Source: Devosia equisanguinis (GTDB lineage: Bacteria; Pseudomonadota; Alphaproteobacteria; Rhizobiales; Hyphomicrobiaceae). Taken from it: a stretch of 9,038 nucleotides of DNA. Positions 1 through 5,800 of the stretch are shown here, piece after piece. The notes below the pieces were generated by a model that saw nothing but the letters and a program-made list of their open reading frames with translations, was not told the DNA's origin and did no database searches. A program made the position numbers and the translations under genes. Location: contig CAMDMH010000087.1 in the NCBI GenBank assembly GCA_945901835.1, positions 1 to 9,038 of the forward strand, read 5' to 3'. Position 1 is the first letter of the stretch, and each line of letters begins with the position of its first letter.

Positions 1-914
1 GGGAACAGAAAACCAGGGCCTCCGGTGCCAGGGCCTCCGGTGCATGTGTGCAACTCCTTCAGCAGGGCAAGCGCTTGTCGCGATAGCGGAACGACGTGGG
101 GCTGCCGCTTCTTCATTCGCTCCCCCGGAATTCGCCACTCGGAACGTTCAAAGTCGATCTCGCTCCACGGTGCGGCGCGCAACTCCTTCGTGCGGACGAA
201 GGTCAGCAGCAGCAGCCGCAACGCAATGACCGTGGTGCGATAACCGCCGTAGCCTTCCAGCGCCTTTGAGAAGGCTTCGATTTGGTCTCGCGCCAGAGGC
301 TTCGCGTGCTTCGTCGGCGGCCGGTGGATGGCTCCCTTCAACGCTGCCGCCGGGTCGTTGTCGGCGCGCAGGGTCGCAACGCCGTAGCGGAAGATGGCGG
401 ACGCCCACTGCCGCACCATCAGAGCCACGGTCTCGGCGCCGCGCTGCTCTATCCGCTTCACAATCTCCAACAGGTGCGCCGCTGTGACTGAGCGCAGCGG
501 GAGTGCGCCAATGTGCGGGAACACGTCGACTTCGAGAAAGCGGGAAACTTGGCTCGAGTAGTATGGCGTCCAGTGAACCTTCTTCTGCTCGATCCATTCA
601 CGAGCCACCGCCTCGAAAGTGTTGGCGCGCTCGGCATGTGTCGCGAGCTTTACGGCCTTCCGATTGTGCGAGGGATGAATGCCTTGCTTCACCAGCTGCC
701 TTGCCTCAGCGCGCTGGGCACGAGCTTCCGACAAGCCCAGAGCGGGGTAGTCGCCCAGCGCAAAGAGGTTCTCCTTGCCGGCGATCCTGTAGCGATACCG
801 CCAGAGCTTCGAACCGGTTGGGCGCACCTCCAGGTAGAGCCCTCCCCCGTCAGTCAGCTTGATGGTCTTGGAGCTGGCCTTGGTGCTGCGAATCTTCGCG
901 TCGGTGAGTGCCAT
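1..914 (-). CDS. P4-type tyrosine recombinase (integrase), C-terminus cut by window edge
   Basis: Site-specific recombinase that would integrate and excise a genomic island or prophage. The minus-strand frame is open from ATG at 914 to the left edge, giving 304 residues with no stop. Residues 1-90 match the DUF4102 arm-DNA-binding domain (LTDGGGLYLEV at 20-30, LWRYRYRIAGK at 38-48, ALGDYPALGLSEAR at 52-65). Residues 98-195 are the core-binding helical domain (TFEAVAREWIEQKK, HIGALPLRSVT). The catalytic domain begins near 205 and carries the first catalytic Arg (R241 in LLTFVRTKELR) and the beta-hairpin Lys (K268 or K269 in RMKKRQPHVVPLS). The HxxR box and nucleophilic Tyr would lie beyond the edge, so activity cannot be judged. 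The usual family length is about 400 residues, so roughly a quarter is missing. No clear Shine-Dalgarno precedes the ATG. Codon choice looks less GC-biased than in the metabolic genes to the right, fitting acquired DNA. The family assignment is firm; the host element is unknown. Confidence 0.93.
   Translation of the reverse strand, partial: MALTDAKIRSTKASSKTIKLTDGGGLYLEVRPTGSKLWRYRYRIAGKENLFALGDYPALGLSEARAQRAEARQLVKQGIHPSHNRKAVKLATHAERANTFEAVAREWIEQKKVHWTPYYSSQVSRFLEVDVFPHIGALPLRSVTAAHLLEIVKRIEQRGAETVALMVRQWASAIFRYGVATLRADNDPAAALKGAIHRPPTKHAKPLARDQIEAFSKALEGYGGYRTTVIALRLLLLTFVRTKELRAAPWSEIDFERSEWRIPGERMKKRQPHVVPLSRQALALLKELHTCTGGPGTGGPGFLF
13..42. repeat. Perfect 15-bp tandem duplication inside the integrase gene
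   Basis: The unit CCAGGGCCTCCGGTG occurs twice back to back (13-27 and 28-42). On the minus strand it encodes TGGPG twice (residues 292-301), in frame, in the loop after the LSRQALALLKELH helix and before the GFLF strand. It keeps the reading frame, so it lengthens a surface loop rather than breaking the gene. Confidence 0.9.
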
Positions 915-919
915 AGTGT

Positions 920-958
920 GCGGGTACCGTTGTTTCGATACCCGCTTTAATACCCGCA
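920..958. promoter_or_regulatory. Candidate integrase arm-type or autoregulatory sites
   Basis: Three copies of an 8-bp motif lie just upstream of the integrase ATG. ATACCCGC occurs at 939-946 and 951-958, direct and 12 bp apart, and GCGGGTAC lies inverted at 920-927. The direct copies are close to one helical turn apart, as expected for protein-binding sites. Integrases with a DUF4102 domain bind short arm repeats, so these are plausible sites that would also cover the integrase promoter. This is inferred from repeat pattern and position only. Confidence 0.45.
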
Positions 959-1053
959 TTTACGGCGGATGCCCATGGACAAACTTGGATCACCATGGCG
1001 AATAATTGTGGAAAGTCAGCTGCATTTGGCCCACTCGTCGGACAGTGCCGGAG

Positions 1054-1073
1054 CGTTATGGACCGTTATGGAC
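1054..1073. repeat. 10-bp tandem direct repeat
   Basis: CGTTATGGAC is repeated twice without a gap (1054-1063 and 1064-1073). It lies in the gene-free stretch upstream of the integrase. It could be a protein-binding repeat or a remnant of a mobile-element end; nothing more can be said from the sequence. Confidence 0.55.
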
Positions 1074-1077
1074 CCCG

Positions 1078-1104
1078 ATGCTGATTTCTGATCAGAATGA
1101 GCAT
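1078..1104. repeat. 27-bp interrupted palindrome around a perfect TTCTGATCAGAA core
   Basis: The core TTCTGATCAGAA (1086-1097) is a perfect 12-bp palindrome. It is flanked by ATGCT at 1078-1082 and its complement AGCAT at 1100-1104, with a 3 versus 2 base mismatch between core and flanks. No T-run follows, so it does not look like an intrinsic terminator. A dimeric-regulator operator or a recombination site are the main possibilities. Confidence 0.5.
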
Positions 1105-1348
1105 TGATGTCTCCCGCCTTCGTCCCGGTTCGCCCGATAGCGCCCCGGATCGGCCCTGCCGTTGCCTACGCGACTTGCGCCAATAGCAGATCTGCCCGCC
1201 CACTTCGACCCGCCAGATGACCTCCACCGAATCGCTCCAAATTCTCTTGCAGCCGTCGAAAGTAAATTGCCGACGCCCCGCTCACCGGGTTAGCTTTGTC
1301 GTGCGGAGACGAAGATCTCCCGGGAAACGCCAGATCGGAGGCCTCGCC

Positions 1349-2308
1349 ATGCCCCGCCTGCTCATCACCATCCTGCTTTGCATTTTCTCGCTACCGGCAG
1401 CAGCGCAGAACTTCCCCTCGCGCGCGATCAAGATCATCGTCCCGTTCGCCCCCGGGGCCTCCTCCGACGCGACAGCACGCGCCCTCGCCCACGATCTTCA
1501 GGGCCGGCTCGGCCAGAGCGTCGTCGTCGAGAACATGGGCGGCGGCGGCGGTGTAACCGGCGTCCAGTCCATGGCGCGCTCCGCCCCCGACGGCCACACA
1601 CTCGCGATCGGAGCGGCAGGCGGCATGGTCATCACGCCATTGATGCCGGGCGCACCACCGAACTGGGACCCGACAAAGGACGTCCTGCCGGTGGCACGCA
1701 TCGTAGACGTGCCGATGGTGCTCGTCGCGCATCCGACGGTCGGCCCGAAGTCGCTGGCAGATGCGATAGCGAAGGCGAAAGCCTCACCTGACGGCCTGAC
1801 CTACGGATCGACCGGCGCCAACTCAGGCATGCATCTATCGGTCGAGTTCCTGAGCTTCGCCACGGGCGCGAAGCTCGTCCACGTCCCCTATCGCGGCAGC
1901 GCCCCCGCCGTGACCGACGCAGTCGCGGGACAGGTCCCGTTCGTCGCAGTCGATCTCACCTCCGCGCTTCCGTTGCTAGAAGGCGGCAAGGTCACGGGGC
2001 TCGCGATGATCACCGCCAAGCGCGTTTCGTTCGCGCCCAGCGTCCCGAGCCTGGGCGAACTAGGCTACAAGGGTTTCGAATCCTCGCCATTCCTCGGGCT
2101 TTTCGCGCCCCCCGGCACGCCCGCTGCCATCGTCAAGACGATCAACACCCACGTACGCGAAATCGTCGCCTCCGAAGACTTCAAAAAACGCATGCACACG
2201 GTCGCACTCGAGCCTTCCTATCTCGACGAAACCGCCTTCGCGAAATTCCTCGACGACGACCGCGCACGGTGGCGCGGCGTCCTGAAAGCGATCGGCAAGT
2301 CGCAATAG
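1349..2308 (+). CDS. Bug/TctC-family tricarboxylate-type periplasmic solute receptor (receptor 1)
   Basis: Periplasmic binding protein of the Bug (TctC) family, which captures small carboxylates or related solutes, classically for a tripartite TctABC transporter. It has 319 residues, the normal family length. The ATG at 1349 is chosen because GGAGG (1337-1341) lies 7 nt upstream and a signal peptide follows at once: hydrophobic residues 4-15, then PAAA with cleavage expected after A19. The open frame to 1217 adds 44 residues with no signal character. Family hallmarks are FPSRAIKIIVPFAPGASSDATAR (22-44), the Gly-rich VVVENMGGGGGVTG (58-71), DGHTLAIGA (81-89), YGSTGANSGMH (152-162), LVHVPYRGSAPAVTDAVAGQV (177-197) and LFAPPGTPAA (251-260). 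No TctA or TctB gene is nearby, which is common for Bug proteins. It converges with the dehalogenase gene. The family is clear; the ligand cannot be predicted. Confidence 0.93.
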   Translation: MPRLLITILLCIFSLPAAAQNFPSRAIKIIVPFAPGASSDATARALAHDLQGRLGQSVVVENMGGGGGVTGVQSMARSAPDGHTLAIGAAGGMVITPLMPGAPPNWDPTKDVLPVARIVDVPMVLVAHPTVGPKSLADAIAKAKASPDGLTYGSTGANSGMHLSVEFLSFATGAKLVHVPYRGSAPAVTDAVAGQVPFVAVDLTSALPLLEGGKVTGLAMITAKRVSFAPSVPSLGELGYKGFESSPFLGLFAPPGTPAAIVKTINTHVREIVASEDFKKRMHTVALEPSYLDETAFAKFLDDDRARWRGVLKAIGKSQ

Positions 2309-2316
2309 TACCGCAG

Positions 2317-2407
2317 GGCGGAATAATAGCGCAGCGTATTCCGCCGCCCTCGCTCCATAGTGGCGCTGACCCGGTGGAATACGCCCCATGGGCTATTCCA
2401 CCCTACG
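2317..2407. repeat. Pair of palindromic repeats between convergent genes; possible bidirectional terminator
   Basis: Two hairpins lie between the ends of receptor 1 and the dehalogenase. The first pairs GGCGGAATA (2317-2325) with TATTCCGCC (2337-2345) across 11 nt. The second pairs GGTGGAATA (2373-2381) with TATTCCACC (2394-2402) across 12 nt, and the loop can extend the stem through GCCC/GGGC. The arms differ only at one base pair (C-G versus T-A), a compensatory change that supports selection for pairing or descent from one mobile palindrome. The second copy ends in CCCTACG, a flank I recall from widespread proteobacterial intergenic palindromes. No T-run is present. Confidence 0.8.
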
Positions 2408-2412
2408 TCTCG

Positions 2413-3297
2413 TCAAACCATGAACTCGGCGAGCGTCTCCGCAACCAACTCCGGCACCTCCTCAGCGAGGTAATGCCCTCCCGGCAGCGCTTCGCCGCGC
2501 ACATCCACCGCGCGCTCACGCCACAACGCCAGACAATCGAAGCACCGCTCTATGACGCCGCGCTTCCCCCACAGCGCGAGCAGAGGCGCCGTCACCTTTC
2601 TGTCGCCGTCTTCGTCGTCATGCCGGATGTCGATGCTTGCAGCCGCGCGATAATCCTCACACGTTGCATGAACCATCTCCGGCTTGGCGAAGCACCGCAG
2701 ATACTCTGCCAGTGCAGCAGGCGCGAACGGCGTCATGCCCGCAGAACCCGCACCACACTTCTTACGCCAATACTCTTCCGCCTGCGCGCCCGTCCCGATC
2801 ATCCGCTCCGGAAACGGCGCGGGCTCGACCAGATAGAACCAGTGCGCATAGGCCCGCGCGAAAGCGTCCGTCGTCCCGCGATACATCTCGCGCGTCGGTG
2901 CGATGTCGAGCACGGCGATGCGCTCGACGCGCCCGGCATGATCGAGCGCGAGACGATGTGCGACGCGCCCGCCACGATCGTGCCCACACACATAGAAGCG
3001 CTCGTGCCCCTGTGACGGCATCACCTCGGCCATATCGAGCGCCATCGCGCGCTTCGAGTAAGGCGCATGATCTGCGGTCGTCTCGGGCTTGCCGCTGTCG
3101 CCGTAGCCGCGCAGATCGCACGCGACGATCGTGTAACGATCGCACAGTCGCGCCGCCACCTTATGCCAGAGCGCATACGTCTGCGGATAACCGTGCAGCA
3201 GCAGCAACGGCGGCCCAGCCCCACCGGTCACGCCGTGGATCGTCGTCCCGGACGTGGCGATGTCGAAGGTGCGGAACGAAGGAAACAACTTTGACAT
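2413..3297 (-). CDS. Haloacetate (fluoroacetate) dehalogenase-like alpha/beta hydrolase
   Basis: Predicted cytoplasmic hydrolase that would replace the halogen of a haloacetate by hydroxyl, giving glycolate and halide (EC 3.8.1.3 type). Of 294 residues, all catalytic positions known for fluoroacetate dehalogenase can be seen. They are nucleophile D107 in CGHDRGGR, carboxylate-binding R108 and R111, acid D131 in LDIAPT, halide-pocket H152, W153 and Y216 (HWFYLVEPAPFPERMIG and CEDYR), and base H275 in LPGGHYLAEE. The oxyanion strand is LLLLHGYPQ (31-39). Spacing between these residues is nearly the same as in the Rhodopseudomonas enzyme. The ATG at 3297 fits the family N-terminus (MSKLFPSF, then GPPLLLLHG); upstream in-frame sequence is unlike the family, and the Shine-Dalgarno is weak. 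It is the last gene of the minus-strand trio, 129 bp after receptor 2, with palindromic repeats on both sides. Epoxide hydrolase is the nearest alternative but less likely, because the Arg pair and HW motif favour dehalogenase. Substrate range is not known. Confidence 0.88.
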   Translation of the reverse strand: MSKLFPSFRTFDIATSGTTIHGVTGGAGPPLLLLHGYPQTYALWHKVAARLCDRYTIVACDLRGYGDSGKPETTADHAPYSKRAMALDMAEVMPSQGHERFYVCGHDRGGRVAHRLALDHAGRVERIAVLDIAPTREMYRGTTDAFARAYAHWFYLVEPAPFPERMIGTGAQAEEYWRKKCGAGSAGMTPFAPAALAEYLRCFAKPEMVHATCEDYRAAASIDIRHDDEDGDRKVTAPLLALWGKRGVIERCFDCLALWRERAVDVRGEALPGGHYLAEEVPELVAETLAEFMV

Positions 3298-3371
3298 GAT
3301 GGATCGCTCAGGAGGGTGCCGTGGGGCGTATCGCGTCGGCATGGTATCCGGAGCGACCCGAACATAAGCCC

Positions 3372-3423
3372 GTACCGCACCGAGATGCCGATGAACGGTG
3401 CGGTACACTTCGCTACCGCACCG
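3372..3423 (-). repeat. Three-arm repeat able to form two mutually exclusive hairpins
   Basis: TACCGCACCG occurs at 3373-3382 and 3414-3423, with its exact complement CGGTGCGGTA at 3396-3405. The middle arm can pair with the right arm (10 bp, 8-nt loop) or the left arm (11 bp including one more G-C pair, 13-nt loop), but not both. It starts 3 bp after the receptor 2 stop codon and lies in the leader of the dehalogenase gene. It could tune read-through or mRNA stability between the two genes. No T-run follows, so it is not a classical terminator. Confidence 0.8.
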
Positions 3424-3426
3424 CGC

Positions 3427-4464
3427 TCAAGGCTGAGTGGCCCTCGCCATCTCGTCGACCAGCGACTGCGGTGCGGCGTACATCGAATTGACGGCCTGGG
3501 TAACTTCCTCCCCGCTCGATGGATCGATGCTCAAGCTCTGCTTCTCTGCCTCGGCCAGGGCTACCGGATCCTTCAGCGCCGCCAGAAACGCCTGACGCAG
3601 AATGGCGAGTTGCGCCGGCGGCGTTTCGGCCGAAGCGAAGAACGGCCGGTGGAACGCCTGCTGCTTCACGATCAGCTCCACGATCGGCAACTTGTCGGCC
3701 GGCACGAATTTCCAGATCGTAGGTATGTCCAGCTTGTCGAGTTCCGCGCTCGACTTGTCTTTGCCGGCGGTCACCTGGATAACCGTGTTGTACTCTTTCG
3801 AGCCCACCCACGTCGGACGCAGAGTCTTGAGGGTCGAGATGTCGAGCCCGCAAATGCCGTCGACCTCGCCGCGCTCGATCGAAATGAGGATGTCGCCAGG
3901 GCCGGGATAACCGGTGACCAGTTTGAACTTCGCGCCGAGGAGCACCTGCTTGAACCGCGAATAGTCGTAGAGCGAGCCGCCCGGTGCCGACGAGCCGATT
4001 GTCACGGGCTTTGCCAGCAGGTCCTCGAACGTCTTCACACCGCTCCGCGCGGCGAGAATGCACACGCGTGTTCCCGAGTCGGCGTTGCCGATGTAGGCGA
4101 GCTTGGTTGGATCGTACCGGAATTTCGCGCGCCCCTGCAGCAGCGGAATCAGGATCGAGCCCGGCATCGTGATCGTAAATGCCGTCCCGTCCTTCGGCGC
4201 GATAAGAGCTGTATATTCGTTGGCCTTCGCGCCACCGGCTCCCGGCATGTGCTGAACGATGATGTTGGGACTGCCCGGCATGTGGCGCGGCATATTGCGG
4301 GCGAGAAGCCTGCCATAGGCATCGAACCCGCTGCTCGGCGTGTTCGCAACAATGAGCGACAGCGTCTTGCCGCTGTAGAAGTCCTGCGCGAATACGCTCG
4401 CTGAAAACGATGCGACGCCGGCGGCAGCGCAAATGATGCCCATTCGAAATCTGCGACCGATCAT
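3427..4464 (-). CDS. Bug/TctC-like periplasmic solute-binding protein (receptor 2)
   Basis: Second periplasmic receptor, 345 residues and only distantly like receptor 1. It belongs to the subgroup beginning DFYSGKTLSLIVA (28-40), followed by GFDAYGRLLARNMPRHMPG (46-64), IIVQHMPGAGG (68-78) and GYPGPGDILISIERGEVDG (185-203). The ATG at 4464 is chosen for the GGGAGG at 4472-4477, 7 nt upstream; the in-frame TTG at 4479 is too close to that site. The signal peptide has R4/R5, a hydrophobic core at 9-25 and cleavage expected after A26 (VFA before QDF). Two Cys in the mature protein (C135 and C205) lie at positions I recall as conserved in this subgroup and may form a disulfide. It starts 66 bp after the dehydrogenase stop and probably shares its transcript. 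No membrane subunits are encoded here. The ligand is unknown; by context an organic or halogenated acid is possible. Confidence 0.9.
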   Translation of the reverse strand: MIGRRFRMGIICAAAGVASFSASVFAQDFYSGKTLSLIVANTPSSGFDAYGRLLARNMPRHMPGSPNIIVQHMPGAGGAKANEYTALIAPKDGTAFTITMPGSILIPLLQGRAKFRYDPTKLAYIGNADSGTRVCILAARSGVKTFEDLLAKPVTIGSSAPGGSLYDYSRFKQVLLGAKFKLVTGYPGPGDILISIERGEVDGICGLDISTLKTLRPTWVGSKEYNTVIQVTAGKDKSSAELDKLDIPTIWKFVPADKLPIVELIVKQQAFHRPFFASAETPPAQLAILRQAFLAALKDPVALAEAEKQSLSIDPSSGEEVTQAVNSMYAAPQSLVDEMARATQP

Positions 4465-4530
4465 TGTCGTACCTCCCAAATGATTATCGAAAGCTGACCC
4501 ACGATGCCCTGCGCACCAACGCAGCGCCGG

Positions 4531-5571
4531 TCAAATCAGCCGCTGGACCCCAAGCCCATCCGCCATCTTGTCGAGTGCGGCGCGAAGCGACGGCGGCACG
4601 GGAATTCCATCCCGCGTCCGCTCCGCCCGCACCGCATAGGCGCGATCCCCCGGCAACCGGATCTCGCTGACACCCGGCAACTTGCCTGAACTGCGAATGT
4701 CGCGCGCCACCCGGTCCACTTGTCGTTTGAACGCGGTCACGTCGCCGAACCGCGAGATCTGCAGCGCGAGCACGGCCTGGCCCGTATTGCTCGGCAGATT
4801 CTGGTCGCCGTCCCGCCCGAACTGGCCACCATTCAGTGTCGCCCCGATCAGTCCGATCATCAGCGACAAACCGTAACCCTTGTAGTCGCCGATCGGCAGC
4901 AGCACGCCTTCCCCAGCCTTGTTGGCGTCGGTGATGGGACGGCCCTGCTTGTCGATGACCCATCCCTCCGGCAACGGCTCACCCTTCGACTGCGCCACCT
5001 GCACCTTACCGTTCGCCGCGATCGAGGTCGCCATGTCGAATAGGATCGGCGGCTCTTCGAAACCCGGCACCGCGAACGCGATCGGGTTGGTGCCGAGCAG
5101 CCGCTCGAAGCCACCCCACGGCGCCATGAAGCTGTTGGAGCCGACGGCGAGGTAAATGCCGATCATGTCGTGCGGCAGCATCTGCGATGCCCAGATCGAA
5201 GCGGCACCCGCGTGATTGGAACCGCGCACGCCGACCCAGGCGGCGCCTTGCGTCTTGGCCTTCTCGATCGCCACTTCGGTCGCACGCGCCATCACGAGAT
5301 GGCCCAGCGCATTACCGCCGTCGATGTGCGCCGTCGCCGGTCCGTCGATATCGACCTTGATGGCGCCCTTCGGATCGACCTTCCCGCTGCGCAAGCCGCC
5401 GATGTACTGCACCAGCCGGAAGATACCGTGCCCATCGGAGCCGTTGAGATCGGATTCGATCAGCAGCCGCGCGGCTTTCCTGGCATCGTCCTCCGGCACG
5501 CCGGCCTTCGCGAACGCGCGTGCGGCGAAGTCGATGACGGCAGGCACGGGCACGCGAGTGGCAGCGGTCAT
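4531..5571 (-). CDS. Ldh_2-type malate/L-lactate (2-hydroxyacid) dehydrogenase
   Basis: NAD(P)-dependent oxidoreductase of the malate/L-lactate dehydrogenase family (Ldh_2), which also includes ureidoglycolate and sulfolactate dehydrogenases. It interconverts a 2-hydroxyacid and a 2-oxoacid in the cytoplasm. It has 346 residues, the normal length. Motifs in order are SDGHGIFRLVQYI (45-57), GVRGSNHAGAASIWA (114-128) with presumed catalytic H120, GTNPIAFAVPG (160-170), FDMATSIAANGKV (178-190), LLPIGDYKGYGLSLMI (224-239), then the C-terminal PGDRA segment (307-311). The ATG at 5571 fits the family N-terminus but has no clear Shine-Dalgarno. An ATG at 5616, 15 codons upstream, follows a G-rich run and is an alternative. 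It is the first gene of the minus-strand trio and diverges from the cupin gene. The substrate cannot be read from the sequence; beside the dehalogenase, a short 2-hydroxyacid is plausible. Confidence 0.9.
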   Translation of the reverse strand: MTAATRVPVPAVIDFAARAFAKAGVPEDDARKAARLLIESDLNGSDGHGIFRLVQYIGGLRSGKVDPKGAIKVDIDGPATAHIDGGNALGHLVMARATEVAIEKAKTQGAAWVGVRGSNHAGAASIWASQMLPHDMIGIYLAVGSNSFMAPWGGFERLLGTNPIAFAVPGFEEPPILFDMATSIAANGKVQVAQSKGEPLPEGWVIDKQGRPITDANKAGEGVLLPIGDYKGYGLSLMIGLIGATLNGGQFGRDGDQNLPSNTGQAVLALQISRFGDVTAFKRQVDRVARDIRSSGKLPGVSEIRLPGDRAYAVRAERTRDGIPVPPSLRAALDKMADGLGVQRLI

Positions 5572-5800
5572 GGTGGAGCGATCCGATGGCTGAACGGGGA
5601 AGGTGGCCGCGAACATACAGCCGCCCCCACCTCGTGACCATACCGCCCCGGCCCCGCCAGCTCCACCCAACCGCAATCCGCACACTGGCGATGACAGCGC
5701 CAGCAAGACGCGCATAAACTCACCGCAAGGCGGAGAGCACATCTGCCCGCCGATGTCTCGACCGCGCCCATAAGGACGCCGCCGCCTCAGGAGGAATGCC
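5572..5800. promoter_or_regulatory. Divergent intergenic region with a short inverted repeat
   Basis: This 229-bp spacer must hold the promoters of the minus-strand dehydrogenase unit and the plus-strand cupin gene. CTGGCG (5685-5690) and CGCCAG (5698-5703) form a 6-bp inverted repeat with a 7-nt spacer near the middle, a possible operator. I see no convincing -35/-10 pair on either strand and no adjacent regulator gene. Confidence 0.4.

Larger units (their letters stand above)
915..1348. other. Gene-free stretch between integrase and Bug receptor 1; candidate island boundary
   Basis: This 434-bp stretch holds no convincing gene on either strand. From left to right it contains GCGGGTA-type repeats next to the integrase start, two CCATGG sites 20 bp apart (973 and 993), a 10-bp tandem repeat, a 27-bp interrupted palindrome, and the ribosome binding site of the next gene. 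In islands with P4-type integrases the attachment site commonly lies upstream of the integrase start, so the element-chromosome junction may fall here. No tRNA or tmRNA 3' end is recognisable, so the target cannot be named. A plus-strand extension of the Bug gene to 1217 and a minus-strand frame ending at 1166 are open but unlike known proteins. Confidence 0.5.

Noticed and set aside
1020..1110. Possible end of an IS21-like insertion sequence (repeats containing TTATGGACC)
   Set aside because: The resemblance is only to the general look of such ends; no transposase fragment or terminal inverted repeat can be shown.
1127..1135. GGTTCGCCC, resembling a tRNA T-loop
   Set aside because: The flanking bases do not form a T-stem, and no anticodon arm or acceptor stem can be built around it.
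1166..1349. Minus-strand open frame ending in TAG at 1166 (contains YFRRLQENLERFGGGH)
   Set aside because: It looks protein-like but runs antisense into the receptor 1 signal peptide, matches no family I recognise, and open antisense frames are common in GC-rich DNA.
3316..4404. Long plus-strand open frame opposite receptor 2
   Set aside because: It is rich in Arg and His, has no family motifs or ribosome binding site, and is the antisense shadow of a well-supported gene.
4465..4530. Possible promoter or terminator between the dehydrogenase and receptor 2
   Set aside because: Apart from the ribosome binding site I see no stem-loop or promoter-like pair; the 66-bp gap fits a shared transcript.
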